Positions 7,243 to 15,006 of a stretch of 32,705 nucleotides of DNA are shown one piece after another. The stretch spans positions 1 through 32,705 of the forward strand of contig JAENZJ010000033.1 in the NCBI GenBank assembly GCA_016841325.1, written 5' to 3'. The position numbers and the translations under genes are program-made. Every line of letters begins with the position of its first letter. The first letter of the stretch is position 1. Origin of the DNA: Thermincola carboxydiphila (GTDB lineage: Bacteria; Bacillota; Thermincolia; Thermincolales; UBA2595). The notes under the pieces were generated by a model, which saw only the letters and a program-made list of their open reading frames with translations, had not been told where the DNA came from and did not search any database.

Positions 7243-7494
7243 ATGAATATTACAGAAGTAAGAATCAGGAGGTCAAACGGAGACAGTAAGATCAGGGCTT
7301 TTGCCTCAGTTACGATTGATGATGCATTAGTGGTTCATGATATCAAGGTCATCGAAGGCAAAAATGGCTTGTTTGTGGCTATGCCCAGCAAAAAGGTCGG
7401 AGAAAAATATATAGATATATCCCATCCGATTACAGGCGAGAGCCGTTCTGCACTTTTTGATGCGGTTCTGGGTGAGTACAGCCAGTTGGCTTAA
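7243..7494 (+). CDS. spoVG: Septation/sporulation protein SpoVG
   Basis: 83-residue SpoVG with its characteristic start MNITEVRIRR and the FVAMPSKK, DISHPIT and ALFDAVLGEY segments. SpoVG is a small nucleic-acid-binding regulator that affects asymmetric septation, sporulation and, in many Firmicutes, RNA-level control. Usual neighbours (purR, yabJ, glmU) are absent; here it is alone and divergent from marR-arsM. Its ribosome site AGGCGG is poor and 3 nt from the ATG, consistent with control by the leader. Confidence 0.96.
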   Translation: MNITEVRIRRSNGDSKIRAFASVTIDDALVVHDIKVIEGKNGLFVAMPSKKVGEKYIDISHPITGESRSALFDAVLGEYSQLA

Positions 7495-7520
7495 AAAGGT
7501 TTTTTCCCATGTGTAACATG

Positions 7521-7553
7521 CAGGCTGCCCTGTCAATTGATCAGGGCAGCCTG
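7521..7553 (+). terminator. Strong hairpin after spoVG
   Basis: CAGGCTGCCCTG and CAGGGCAGCCTG pair perfectly over 12 bp around a 9-nt loop, 26 bp after spoVG. No T-run follows on the plus strand, so it may act as a 3'-end stabiliser or Rho-type end rather than a classic terminator. The rest of 7554-7676 shows nothing recognisable. Confidence 0.55.
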
Positions 7554-7667
7554 TAGATTGAGCTATAATGCCACCAGAGTTTATTACAGAGTTTTATTGA
7601 TACCTATATGTAATGTGTTCCTTAACTTTCCTTGACAAACGTCATGTATTCAATAGAAATTATTCAA

Positions 7668-7708
7668 TTAAAAGTTTAAAGTGGTCGGCCGATATGTCGA
7701 CCACTTTA
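7668..7708 (-). terminator. Probable terminator of the GT39-like gene
   Basis: TAAAGTGGTCG and CGACCACTTTA form an 11-bp stem with a 10-nt loop; the minus strand continues AACTTTTAATT. It lies 75 bp beyond the stop of the glycosyltransferase gene. Confidence 0.6.
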
Positions 7709-7782
7709 CCAACCAGTTCATGTATTAGCAGGCGCGCAACGCCGCCATGAGCCATTTTCACCGGCATGAACATTAACTTCCA

Positions 7783-9189
7783 CTACTTTAGTTTGAACAC
7801 ATATATATCCCGCCCATTAAACCACGCCTTCCCCCGGTAAACAGTCCTCTTTTGCAGGAAGGCAATAAATTCATCCTCACTCCTGGTAAAGAGTCTCCAG
7901 CTTTGGCCCACCGTTGACGCCGGTTCAATAGCCAGGTAATCAGGTTCCAGCTCTGCCAGGACTTCTTCCATAGTTTTGTTTTCCAGGTCCATTTTCATCC
8001 TGACAACATGGAACCCGATAACCTCACCCGTCTGCAGCGGCACACCCAGTTCGGGAGGCCCCAGGATTCTAGACCCTGGCGGCAATAACCTGCTGATGGC
8101 AAACAAATCGGTAGGTTCATGATGAAATGAGGCTGCGGCCATACCGGACATTACCCCATTAGAAGCCAGGCTGACAACCAGGAGCGCAATAACAGGGATA
8201 CTGCGATGCCTGCTCACTGCCAGGGCCACATATAACAGCATATAAGGGAGTACTATGGCAGAATAATAATTTATGTACTTATTTGGTACAAACAGTACCA
8301 AACCGAGGAAATTTATTACTGTAATAAGTATCAGGATAACACTCAAGTCATTTTTTTTACGGCAAAGTCCCCATATGAACAAGATTAGTACCGGGACCTG
8401 CAGTTTTAGCCAGAGCCCTGCCCTGTCCATAAGAATCAGGAAGTTCTGCAGCTGGGTTTCCGGGCCACTGAGCAGCCCCCTGGCATCATAAAGGTATTTC
8501 TGGACAATAAAATATTGATTTGTAAACTCGCGCAGGTCAAAAAGGACAAAAGAGAATGCCAGTGCCAAAGGAAAAACCAGCCCTGCAGCATAACGAAAGT
8601 CAAACCTGCGGTGACACCAAAATACGACAAAGGTATTAAGTACTGTAAATAAACCTATCGGATGGGTCAGCAGCGCCAGGGAAGACATAACTCCGGCGGG
8701 CAGGTCCTTTTTCTGCATGGCATAGTAAAATGCAGCCAACGACAGGCACATGGTAAGAATCTCCATCCTGCCTATTTTGGCCAGAAAAACAAATAATACA
8801 TTAAAGGTCAGCATAGCCGGGTAAAGATAGGGTATTCCCAGCAATTTGCCTGTTTTATGAGCATAAATAAGTGCTATTAAGCCAATGATTACCGACATAA
8901 TCTTAATCGCCCAGAAACTGTAGCCAAATATCCTGATAGGGAAATACATCAGGGCCAGGTACAGGGGGTGCTGCCAGTATGTCTTCTGGGCAAACCCAAA
9001 TATCCCGCTCAGGGAAGTGGTCCCAAAATGCCCGTTTTTGATAAAGTTATATGCCGGTTCTGCAAACTGTACTTCATCTGTGGTAATAGGCATATTGTGC
9101 AAAAAAGGCACAGTTAACAGGATATAGATACAGGTTCCCCCAATCATAAGCAAGAGGGCCTTCCTGTTAAAAGAAACAAGCTGGTCCAT
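7783..9189 (-). CDS. GT39-like (GT-C) membrane glycosyltransferase
   Basis: 468-residue polytopic membrane protein of the dolichyl/undecaprenyl-phosphate-mannose glycosyltransferase superfamily. An N-terminal transmembrane helix is followed by a first outer loop with TTDEVQFAEPAYNFIK; the DE pair is the acidic catalytic motif of GT-C enzymes. About ten further hydrophobic helices span residues 80-350, and a soluble C-terminal domain lies outside. It would use a lipid-phosphate sugar to glycosylate a lipid or protein at the outer face. GGGGGGA precedes the ATG. No glycan gene neighbours are present, so the substrate is unknown. Confidence 0.75.
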   Translation of the reverse strand: MDQLVSFNRKALLLMIGGTCIYILLTVPFLHNMPITTDEVQFAEPAYNFIKNGHFGTTSLSGIFGFAQKTYWQHPLYLALMYFPIRIFGYSFWAIKIMSVIIGLIALIYAHKTGKLLGIPYLYPAMLTFNVLFVFLAKIGRMEILTMCLSLAAFYYAMQKKDLPAGVMSSLALLTHPIGLFTVLNTFVVFWCHRRFDFRYAAGLVFPLALAFSFVLFDLREFTNQYFIVQKYLYDARGLLSGPETQLQNFLILMDRAGLWLKLQVPVLILFIWGLCRKKNDLSVILILITVINFLGLVLFVPNKYINYYSAIVLPYMLLYVALAVSRHRSIPVIALLVVSLASNGVMSGMAAASFHHEPTDLFAISRLLPPGSRILGPPELGVPLQTGEVIGFHVVRMKMDLENKTMEEVLAELEPDYLAIEPASTVGQSWRLFTRSEDEFIAFLQKRTVYRGKAWFNGRDIYVFKLK

Positions 9190-9309
9190 GATTATCCCCC
9201 CAAGAAAATACCGGACTCAGCTTTTATTCGCCATTTCTTTATTTATTACCTTTAATTTGTGATATTTTGTACATATTCGATAAATTTTTGCTGCCTGTCT
9301 ACACTCAAA

Positions 9310-9325
9310 CCGGTTGACCAACCGG
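9310..9325 (-). terminator. Short hairpin after the glutaredoxin gene
   Basis: CCGGTT-GACC-AACCGG forms a 6-bp stem just past the stop, with no adjacent T-run. It may be a weak terminator. Confidence 0.3.
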
Positions 9326-9336
9326 ATTCAGACACT

Positions 9337-9549
9337 TCAGCCACCACCGTTAAAACCAACAGTAACTTTGCCATCTTCGACTATTACCGGAACTTTGCGA
9401 ACCCCCGCAACTTTAACGAGTTCGTCAATTTTTCCGGAATCCCGGGATACATTAACCTCATTATACCGGATATTTTGCTGCTGAAATTGTTCCATTGCAG
9501 CCTTGCAGTAAGGGCAGCCATCCTTCGTATAAATAGTAACACTCACCAC
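9337..9549 (-). CDS. Small glutaredoxin-family protein
   Basis: About 70 residues with a thioredoxin-like fold and the CPYC active site in TKDGCPYCKAAMEQF, plus the cis-proline motif KVPVIVEDG. It would reduce disulfides or deliver electrons like NrdH/glutaredoxin. A GTG at 9555 overlaps the AGGAGG ribosome site (9555-9560), so the start is the GTG at 9549 (spacing 5) or 9546 (spacing 8). The C-terminus stops at VGFNGGG, roughly 8-10 residues before the end of typical family members, so the last helix is missing. It follows rarA by about 29 bp. Confidence 0.88.
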   Translation of the reverse strand: MVSVTIYTKDGCPYCKAAMEQFQQQNIRYNEVNVSRDSGKIDELVKVAGVRKVPVIVEDGKVTVGFNGGG

Positions 9550-9578
9550 TGTCACCTCCTTCTCTTTAGCCTGTTTTT

Positions 9579-10922
9579 TTATCTTCTTTTTTCACCTCCT
9601 TTTTTACCTCCCTTTAATTCTGCAAGCCGTCTGCCAATCTCTTTCTCATACCCGCTGTCATACGGGTGATAATAAGTGGTACCCAACAGCTCATCAGGCA
9701 GATACTGCTGCTCCACATAGTTCCCTTCATATTGATGAGGATATTTGTAGTCCCTGCCATGCCCGAGTTTTGCTGCTCCTTTGTAATGAGCATCCCTCAG
9801 ATGAACAGGTACCGAACCAATCTTCTTATTCTCAATATCACCCAGGGCGTTGTCAATTGCTTTAATAACAGCATTACTTTTGGGAGCGGTCGCAATATAA
9901 ATGACAGCCTCGGCCAGGGGCAGCCTGGCCTCGGGCATCCCTATGTATTCAAGGGCATAGGCTGCAGACATGGCTACAACCAGGGCATTGGGGTCAGCTA
10001 TCCCCACATCTTCAGCGGCATGGACCAAAAGCCTGCGGGCTATGAACCTGGGGTCTTCACCGGCATATATCATCCTGGCCAGCCAGTGCAATGCCGCATC
10101 AGGGTCAGAACCCCTGAGGCTCTTAATAAATGCAGATATCACATCATAGTGCTGGTCTCCGGATTTATCATAAGTCACCGACCGTCTTTGGATAGATTCT
10201 TCGGCAACTTCCAGGGTTATCTCCCGTATCCCGTCCTCCCCGGGCGGGGTTGTCAGCACAGCAAGTTCAATGGCATTAAGGGCTGACCTGGCATCCCCAT
10301 TAGCAATATCCACGATATGGTTCAGGGCTGCTTCTTTTAATTCGATCCGGTAATGCCCCAAACCCCGTTCCTCATCTTTTAATGCCATTTGTACCAGCCG
10401 GACAATATCGGCATCGTTCAACCGGTTAAACCTGAATACCCTTGATCGTGACAGGAGGGGGGCATTTACTTCAAAATACGGGTTTTCTGTTGTAGCTCCT
10501 ATCAGAATAACAGTCCCATCCTCGACAAACGGCAGCAGGGCATCCTGTTGTGACTTATTAAACCTGTGGATTTCATCAATGAAAAGAATAGTTCTCTGAC
10601 CATACATTCCCAACCGGTCCCTGGCATTTTTAACCACCTGTTTTATATCAGCAACACCTGAAGTCACGGCATTAAGCTGTTCAAAAAAGGCCTTGGTGGT
10701 ATTGGCAATAACCCTGGCCAATGTTGTCTTCCCTGTACCCGGAGGCCCATAAAAAATAACTGAGGATAATTGATCTGCCTCAATCGCCCTCCGCAGCAGC
10801 TTGCCTTTGCCGACAATCTCTTCCTGGCCCACAAACTCGTCAAGGTTCCTGGCCCGCATCCTTACCGCAAGTGGTGCTTCTTTTTTCATTTGATTCTGCC
10901 TGCCGGCTTCAAACAGATCCAT
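9579..10922 (-). CDS. rarA: Replication-associated recombination protein RarA
   Basis: 447-residue AAA+ ATPase of the RarA/MgsA/WRNIP1 family, acting at stalled replication forks. Walker A is [12 protein letters not shown] (about 59-70) and Walker B is [16 protein letters not shown]; sensor 1 is [12 protein letters not shown]. The C-terminal half has the MgsA tetramerisation region ([28 protein letters not shown] as positions about 320-350). GGAGAT lies 6 nt before the ATG. It occupies the same backbone position as yrvN in Bacillus, between tcdA and the Rrf2 gene, but extra genes have been inserted on both sides. Confidence 0.96.
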   Translation of the reverse strand: MDLFEAGRQNQMKKEAPLAVRMRARNLDEFVGQEEIVGKGKLLRRAIEADQLSSVIFYGPPGTGKTTLARVIANTTKAFFEQLNAVTSGVADIKQVVKNARDRLGMYGQRTILFIDEIHRFNKSQQDALLPFVEDGTVILIGATTENPYFEVNAPLLSRSRVFRFNRLNDADIVRLVQMALKDEERGLGHYRIELKEAALNHIVDIANGDARSALNAIELAVLTTPPGEDGIREITLEVAEESIQRRSVTYDKSGDQHYDVISAFIKSLRGSDPDAALHWLARMIYAGEDPRFIARRLLVHAAEDVGIADPNALVVAMSAAYALEYIGMPEARLPLAEAVIYIATAPKSNAVIKAIDNALGDIENKKIGSVPVHLRDAHYKGAAKLGHGRDYKYPHQYEGNYVEQQYLPDELLGTTYYHPYDSGYEKEIGRRLAELKGGKKGGEKRR

Positions 10923-10952
10923 ACTGTCATCTCCAGTTTTGGTTTGTCAGTT

Positions 10953-10991
10953 TTTTGGAAAAAAAGAGCCGGTCTGCCAACCAACTCTTTT
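10953..10991 (-). terminator. trxA terminator
   Basis: On the minus strand AAAAGAG, an inner GGT/ACC, and CTCTTTT form a hairpin that runs into TTTTTTCC. It separates csoR-trxA from rarA. Confidence 0.65.
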
Positions 10992-11039
10992 ATTACAAGC
11001 CTATTAAATAAGTACATCAAAAACACAGCTGCCCGGGCA

Positions 11040-11369
11040 TTATACGTGTTTGTCAAGCAGGGTCTGGAGGTCGTTCTTGGACTTAAAGCCAACAACCCGA
11101 TCAACAGCCTTTCCGTCCTTAAATACAATAAGGGTGGGAATGCTCATAACCCCATATTCAATGGCAATTTCACGGTTTTCATCAACATTTACCTTGCCAA
11201 CCTTAATTTTGCCTTCATATTCACCTGCCAGTTCATCTACAATAGGGCCTATCATCCGGCACGGGGAACACCACGGAGCCCAGTAGTCAACCAATACGGG
11301 TTGAGATGATTCCAATACCTCACCCTTAAAATTATCATTTGTCAGTGTAAGTACCTTATCACTTGCCAT
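11040..11369 (-). CDS. trxA: Thioredoxin
   Basis: 109-residue thioredoxin, the standard length. The active site is WCSPC rather than the common WCGPC, followed by RMIGPIVDELA, and the cis-proline loop is MSIPTLIVFKDG. It reduces protein disulfides with electrons from thioredoxin reductase. An upstream TTG would overlap the ribosome site, so the ATG at 11369, with AAGGGAG 9 nt before it, is the start. It is 29 bp after csoR and has its own terminator, so csoR-trxA is a two-gene operon under the csoR promoter. Confidence 0.96.
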   Translation of the reverse strand: MASDKVLTLTNDNFKGEVLESSQPVLVDYWAPWCSPCRMIGPIVDELAGEYEGKIKVGKVNVDENREIAIEYGVMSIPTLIVFKDGKAVDRVVGFKSKNDLQTLLDKHV

Positions 11370-11398
11370 ATTAACCAACTCCCTTCGTAATCTAAAAT

Positions 11399-11680
11399 TT
11401 AATCAGCAAACCTGGTTATGGTTTGGATAAGTTTCTGCAATTCCTCAAGTTTGGTCTTGTTATCCTCTGCCGAAATCGAATTACATAAACACTCGGCTGC
11501 ATAATGATTTAGCACCATATTCCCAACCATTTTAAGAGCCGAACGCGCTGCCGAAACCTGGGTCAGGATTTCCTGGCAGTTCTTGCCTTCATCAATCATC
11601 CTCCTGATACCCTTTACCTGCCCTTCAATTCTTTTTAATCTCTTATCAAGATTCTCCTTAATATCTTCTACTTCGTGCAA
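11399..11680 (-). CDS. CsoR/CstR-family transcriptional repressor
   Basis: 93-residue all-helical DUF156 repressor; the LDKRLKRIEGQVKGIRRMIDEGKNCQEILTQVSAARSAL core is diagnostic (given here only as residues 11-49). Copper-sensing CsoR uses Cys, His four residues before the second Cys, and that Cys. Here Cys35 and Cys64 are kept with the right spacing, but the His position (60) is Tyr, with His at 59. This resembles the persulfide sensor CstR, which lacks the His. Its operon partner is thioredoxin, not a copper pump, which also favours sulfur or thiol sensing. Start is TTG at 11680 with GGAGGGGG 6 nt upstream. Confidence 0.88.
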   Translation of the reverse strand: MHEVEDIKENLDKRLKRIEGQVKGIRRMIDEGKNCQEILTQVSAARSALKMVGNMVLNHYAAECLCNSISAEDNKTKLEELQKLIQTITRFAD

Positions 11681-11697
11681 TTTCTTCCCCCTCCAAC

Positions 11698-11755
11698 ATT
11701 ACCCTACCCGGGTATTCGGTAATTTCATTATAATACCGGTAAAATGTAATGTCAA
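11698..11755 (-). promoter_or_regulatory. csoR-trxA promoter and operator
   Basis: Minus-strand TTGACA (11750-11755), a 17-bp spacer and TATAAT (11727-11732), a perfect consensus promoter. Just downstream is TACCCGGGTA (11705-11714), flanked by ATTACC (11698-11703) and GGTAAT (11718-11723), a GC-centred pseudo-palindrome of the kind bound by CsoR-family tetramers. It would cover the transcription start, giving autorepression. Confidence 0.75.
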
Positions 11756-11773
11756 TTTATAAGTAAGCCTTAT

Positions 11774-12514
11774 CTACTTATTATCCAGAATATCCCTGAC
11801 CACAACCCCGGCAAGAATCATCCCCAAAACCGGCGGTACAAACGAAATACTGCCCGGAACCTGTTTCCTGCCAGTTTTTTCACCGGTATCCGCGCTTCCC
11901 GAAGTGTCCGGCGTCAGGGGCTGTTCCCTGGAATAGACGACCTTAACCCCCTTAAGGATACCGGCATTCCTCAGCTCTCTCCTGACCACGCGGGCCAGGG
12001 GACAGACCGAAGTCTCGGAAATATCGGCCACTTCAAAGCCGGCCGGGTCTAGCTTGTTACCCGCACCCATTGCAGATACAATTGGAATTCCTTTTTTAAC
12101 CGCATTCTTAATCAGGTCTATTTTCCCGGTCACATTATCAATAGCATCTATGATATAGTCAGATTGACCGTCTACCAGCAAGGGTCCCTTTTCGGGAGTA
12201 TAAAACTCCTGGATTGCTTCAACTCTGATTTCAGGGTTAATATCCAGGACACGGGCCTGCATAACCTGGACCTTGGGCTGACCCACAGTTGATGTCATTG
12301 CATGTATCTGCCGATTGATATTAGTCTCACAGATGAAGTCAAAATCCACCATTACCAGGCTGCCTATACCTGCCCGCACCAGGGCTTCCACGGCAAAAGA
12401 CCCCACCCCGCCGACTCCGAAAACAGATACCCTGCTTTGCTTTAATTTATCCAGGCCATCCCTGCCTATCAGCATTTCCGTGCGTGAAAACCTATGTGTC
12501 ATAATATTTTTCAT
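11774..12514 (-). CDS. tcdA: tRNA threonylcarbamoyladenosine dehydratase TcdA
   Basis: 246-residue ThiF/E1-like enzyme that cyclises t6A37 of ANN-decoding tRNAs to ct6A with ATP. The nucleotide site is VFGVGGVGSFAVEALVRAGIG, with DFDFICETNINRQ downstream and the DAIDNV motif of the family. It lacks the zinc cysteines of ThiF/MoeB. It corresponds to yrvM in Bacillus, also next to 6S RNA and aspS. Start is ATG at 12514 behind GAGGATGGG. An acidic/polar insert near residues 205-220 is variable in the family. Confidence 0.92.
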   Translation of the reverse strand: MKNIMTHRFSRTEMLIGRDGLDKLKQSRVSVFGVGGVGSFAVEALVRAGIGSLVMVDFDFICETNINRQIHAMTSTVGQPKVQVMQARVLDINPEIRVEAIQEFYTPEKGPLLVDGQSDYIIDAIDNVTGKIDLIKNAVKKGIPIVSAMGAGNKLDPAGFEVADISETSVCPLARVVRRELRNAGILKGVKVVYSREQPLTPDTSGSADTGEKTGRKQVPGSISFVPPVLGMILAGVVVRDILDNK

Positions 12515-12579
12515 CCCATCCTCGCGTATCCATGTATGTTACATTAATAATATTACCATATATCCTGGCAAACAGACTA

Positions 12580-12789
12580 GAAAAGCGCGCATATTTCAGT
12601 TCCCTATGCGCGCGCTTTCACCCGCAAGGGGTGGGCCGCATCCCTAAGAAGCTGCGCTTCAAGGGCTGCGCACTCTGTACTACATTCCTTAGCCTTTTCC
12701 ACACTGCTGAGCCGTAACCGCTTCAACGATTACGGCTCCGGGGTACCCCTTGCGGGTATATGTGGAAAAGATATGCTTTTCTGTAGTAC
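12580..12789 (-). ncRNA. Highly structured RNA of unknown class between 6S RNA and tcdA
   Basis: On the minus strand this stretch is almost entirely paired. GTACTACA/TGTAGTAC (12782-12789/12677-12684) encloses CTTTTCCACA/TGTGGAAAAG (12761-12770/12694-12703), inside which sits GAGCCGTAA/TTACGGCTC (12730-12738/12709-12717). A bulged-stem hairpin follows (12637-12670) with inner GAAGC/GCTTC. The 13-mers at 12745-12757 and 12620-12632 are exact reverse complements; each also forms its own 5-bp hairpin, with loops GCAAG and CTTGC that could kiss. The last hairpin, GCGCGCATA/TATGCGCGC (12585-12593/12605-12613), ends in TTTTC like a terminator. It matches no RNA family I recognise. It starts one base after the 6S T-run and ends 65 bp before tcdA. 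Confidence 0.55.
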
Positions 12790-12990
12790 AAAAAAAAATA
12801 CCCCACCTATGCCGTGAGGCCGTTGTACTTTGAACCTGTGCTCAACAGGTGGGTGTCTGCCCGGCTGCTTTATGTTTCCTCATCTATGGAGGCCTACATG
12901 CCACAGTCGGAGCCAAAACTCCCTTAGTATTGATGTTGGCTCAATACTAATCGGCTGCTCACGCGCATCGCAGGGTGTTTTCTTATTTCT
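12790..12990 (-). ncRNA. ssrS: Probable 6S RNA
   Basis: About 200 nt predicted to form one long irregular rod. The ends pair through CACC/GGTG, ATGC/GCAT, CGTGAG/CTCACG and CCG/CGG; side hairpins TTAGTATTGA/TCAATACTAA and ACCTGT/ACAGGT flank the middle; the tip is ATGT-CCTC/GAGG-ACAT. The minus strand ends in nine T right after the closing stem. A promoter stands at the 5' end. In Bacillus one 6S gene lies between aspS and the tcdA homologue, exactly this position. 6S RNA mimics an open promoter and sequesters housekeeping RNA polymerase. The call rests on size, fold and synteny, not on an alignment. Confidence 0.65.
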
Positions 12991-12996
12991 GTAATT

Positions 12997-13025
12997 AATA
13001 TATCATATAGGCTTAAAGGCTTCAA
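12997..13025 (-). promoter_or_regulatory. Promoter of the 6S RNA
   Basis: Minus-strand TTGAAG (13020-13025), a 17-bp spacer and TATATT (12997-13002). Transcription would start near 12990. An alternative pair, TTGTCA and TATATG with the same spacing, lies 7-8 bp upstream. Confidence 0.55.
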
Positions 13026-13115
13026 GTGACAATAAATGTAGTATTCCCACGCTAGTAATAGTATTGCTTCAGGCAAACACCTTTATACATGTATTTCAGG
13101 ATAACTAAACAGATT

Positions 13116-13155
13116 CCCGGTCTTGACACATTAAGACACGTTGGTTAATACCGGG
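13116..13155 (-). terminator. Possible aspS terminator
   Basis: CCCGGT/ACCGGG with an inner GTCTT/AAGAC forms an interrupted hairpin directly after the aspS stop. The T-content behind it is weak (AATCTGTTTAG). Confidence 0.4.
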
Positions 13156-13159
13156 GAGG

Positions 13160-14953
13160 CTATTTCTTAGCCTTGGCCACATTTAGCCTGATGTGCAGTT
13201 CCTGAAGCTGCCTTGGGGTTACCTCAGAAGGCGCCTGTGTCATCAGGTCAGTAGCACTCTGTGTTTTGGGGAATGGAATCACATCCCTGATAGTATTTTT
13301 CCCAGCCATTAACATAATCATCCGGTCAAGACCAAAGGCTATTCCGCCATGGGGAGGCGTCCCATATTCAAAAGCCTCCAGCATATAACCGAATTTGTCC
13401 CTGGCTTCCTCATCAGAGAGACCCAGCAGTGAGAACATCTTTTCCTGGATGTCACGCCGGTGGATTCTGATACTCCCGCCGCCAAGTTCCACCCCGTTGA
13501 GGACCATGTCATAGGCACGGGCCCTAACACTGCCGGGGTCAGTTTCCATAAGTTCATAATCTTCCTCAAACGGTGAAGTAAACGGGTGGTGAATTGCCAC
13601 CCAGCGCCGCTCCTCCTCATCATATTCAACAAGGGGGAACTCTACAACCCAGGCAAATTTAAACACACCGGGGTCAATGAGGTTTTTCTTCCGGGCCAGC
13701 TCTTCACGCAGGGCGCCCAATGAGGCCGCTACAACAGAAGGCTTGTCAGCCACGAAGAACAGCAAATCTCCCGGCTCTGCACCGAACTTGTCCAGGATGG
13801 CATTGATTTCATCTTCTTTGAAAAACTTCAGGATAGGTGACTTCAGGCCATCTTCAGTGACAACTATATATGCCAGCCCTTTGGCCCCGTAAATGCTTAC
13901 AAACCGGGTCAGGTCATCTATTTCCTTCCGGGTAAAATCAGCACAGCTTTTGGCATTGATTCCCCTGACCTGGCCCCCGGAGGCAGCCACACCGGAAAAT
14001 ACCTTAAAATCACTCGCTGCTGCCAGGTCTGTAAAATCCTTCAGTTCCAGGCCAAAGCGCAGGTCCGGTTTGTCTGACCCATATCTGTCCATAGCCTCCC
14101 GGTAGGTAAGCCTGGGGAATGGTGTCTCAATTTCAATACCGGCAGCTTCCTTAAACGTATGTGCTATCATTTCTTCCATCAGGTTAAGTACATCTTCCAC
14201 ATCCACAAATGACATTTCCAGATCAATCTGGGTAAATTCCGGCTGCCTGTCAGCCCGTAAATCCTCATCACGGAAACAGCGCACAATCTGGAAATACCTG
14301 TCCATTCCGGACACCATCAGGAGCTGCTTAAATATCTGTGGTGACTGGGGAAGGGCATAAAATTTCCCCGGATTAACCCTGCTGGGAACCAGGTAATCCC
14401 TGGCGCCTTCGGGAGAACTCTTGGTCAGCATTGGGGTTTCAATCTCCAAAAACCCTTTTTTATCCAGGAAGTCCCTGGCAGCCTTGGTAACCCTATGCCT
14501 AAGGATCATGTTCCGCTGCATGTCAGGCCGGCGCAGGTCCAAATAACGGTACTTCAGCCGGAGATTTTCATCAACATCGATATCTTCTTCAATATAGAAA
14601 GGCGGTGTCTTGGCTGCATTCAGAACCCTGAGTTCATTAACATAGACCTCAATCTGCCCGGTCTGCAGTTTGGGGTTTATGGTTTCATCACTGCGCCTGC
14701 GCACCTCCCCGATTGCTGCCAGGACATATTCACTGCGGATCTTCTCTGCCTTCAGAAATGATTCCTGGTCAACATCGGGGCTGAAAACCAACTGAATTAT
14801 TCCCGACCTGTCCCGCAGGTCCACAAAAATCAGGCCCCCATGGTCCCTCCGGCTATTTACCCAACCCATCAGGGATACCCTGTCCCCGACATTTTCAACT
14901 GAGAGTTCAGTTGCCATATGTGTCCTCTTGATTCCCTGTAGTGACTCCATCAT
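13160..14953 (-). CDS. aspS: Aspartyl-tRNA synthetase
   Basis: 597-residue bacterial-type class II synthetase. The OB-fold anticodon domain is at about 15-110 ([19 protein letters not shown]). Motif 2 is visible as [16 protein letters not shown] and motif 3 as [13 protein letters not shown]; the bacterial GAD-type insert lies between. It charges tRNA-Asp, and perhaps tRNA-Asn if the organism uses the amidation route; the window cannot decide this. It follows hisS by 53 bp and shares its T-box leader. ATG at 14953; AAAGG lies 7 nt upstream. Confidence 0.97.
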   Translation of the reverse strand: MMESLQGIKRTHMATELSVENVGDRVSLMGWVNSRRDHGGLIFVDLRDRSGIIQLVFSPDVDQESFLKAEKIRSEYVLAAIGEVRRRSDETINPKLQTGQIEVYVNELRVLNAAKTPPFYIEEDIDVDENLRLKYRYLDLRRPDMQRNMILRHRVTKAARDFLDKKGFLEIETPMLTKSSPEGARDYLVPSRVNPGKFYALPQSPQIFKQLLMVSGMDRYFQIVRCFRDEDLRADRQPEFTQIDLEMSFVDVEDVLNLMEEMIAHTFKEAAGIEIETPFPRLTYREAMDRYGSDKPDLRFGLELKDFTDLAAASDFKVFSGVAASGGQVRGINAKSCADFTRKEIDDLTRFVSIYGAKGLAYIVVTEDGLKSPILKFFKEDEINAILDKFGAEPGDLLFFVADKPSVVAASLGALREELARKKNLIDPGVFKFAWVVEFPLVEYDEEERRWVAIHHPFTSPFEEDYELMETDPGSVRARAYDMVLNGVELGGGSIRIHRRDIQEKMFSLLGLSDEEARDKFGYMLEAFEYGTPPHGGIAFGLDRMIMLMAGKNTIRDVIPFPKTQSATDLMTQAPSEVTPRQLQELHIRLNVAKAKK

Positions 14954-15006
14954 TTTTATGCCTTTCTCCTCTCCCTGGTCATCTTAGTTTTCTTAATGGT
15001 CATGGA

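Noticed and set aside
7521-7553. CRISPR repeat or tRNA-like element
   Set aside because: A single hairpin with no repeated copies or spacers and no cloverleaf.
7632-7660. Promoter from TTGACA after spoVG
   Set aside because: No acceptable -10 box at 16-18 bp and no gene downstream on that strand.
9666-10286. 206-codon plus-strand reading frame
   Set aside because: Lies wholly opposite rarA; shadow of its coding strand.
10770-11309. 179-codon plus-strand reading frame
   Set aside because: Spans the opposite strand of trxA, its terminator and the rarA start.
12580-12789. Insertion sequence ends
   Set aside because: Stems are nested and interleaved rather than simple terminal inverted repeats, no transposase or target duplication is visible.
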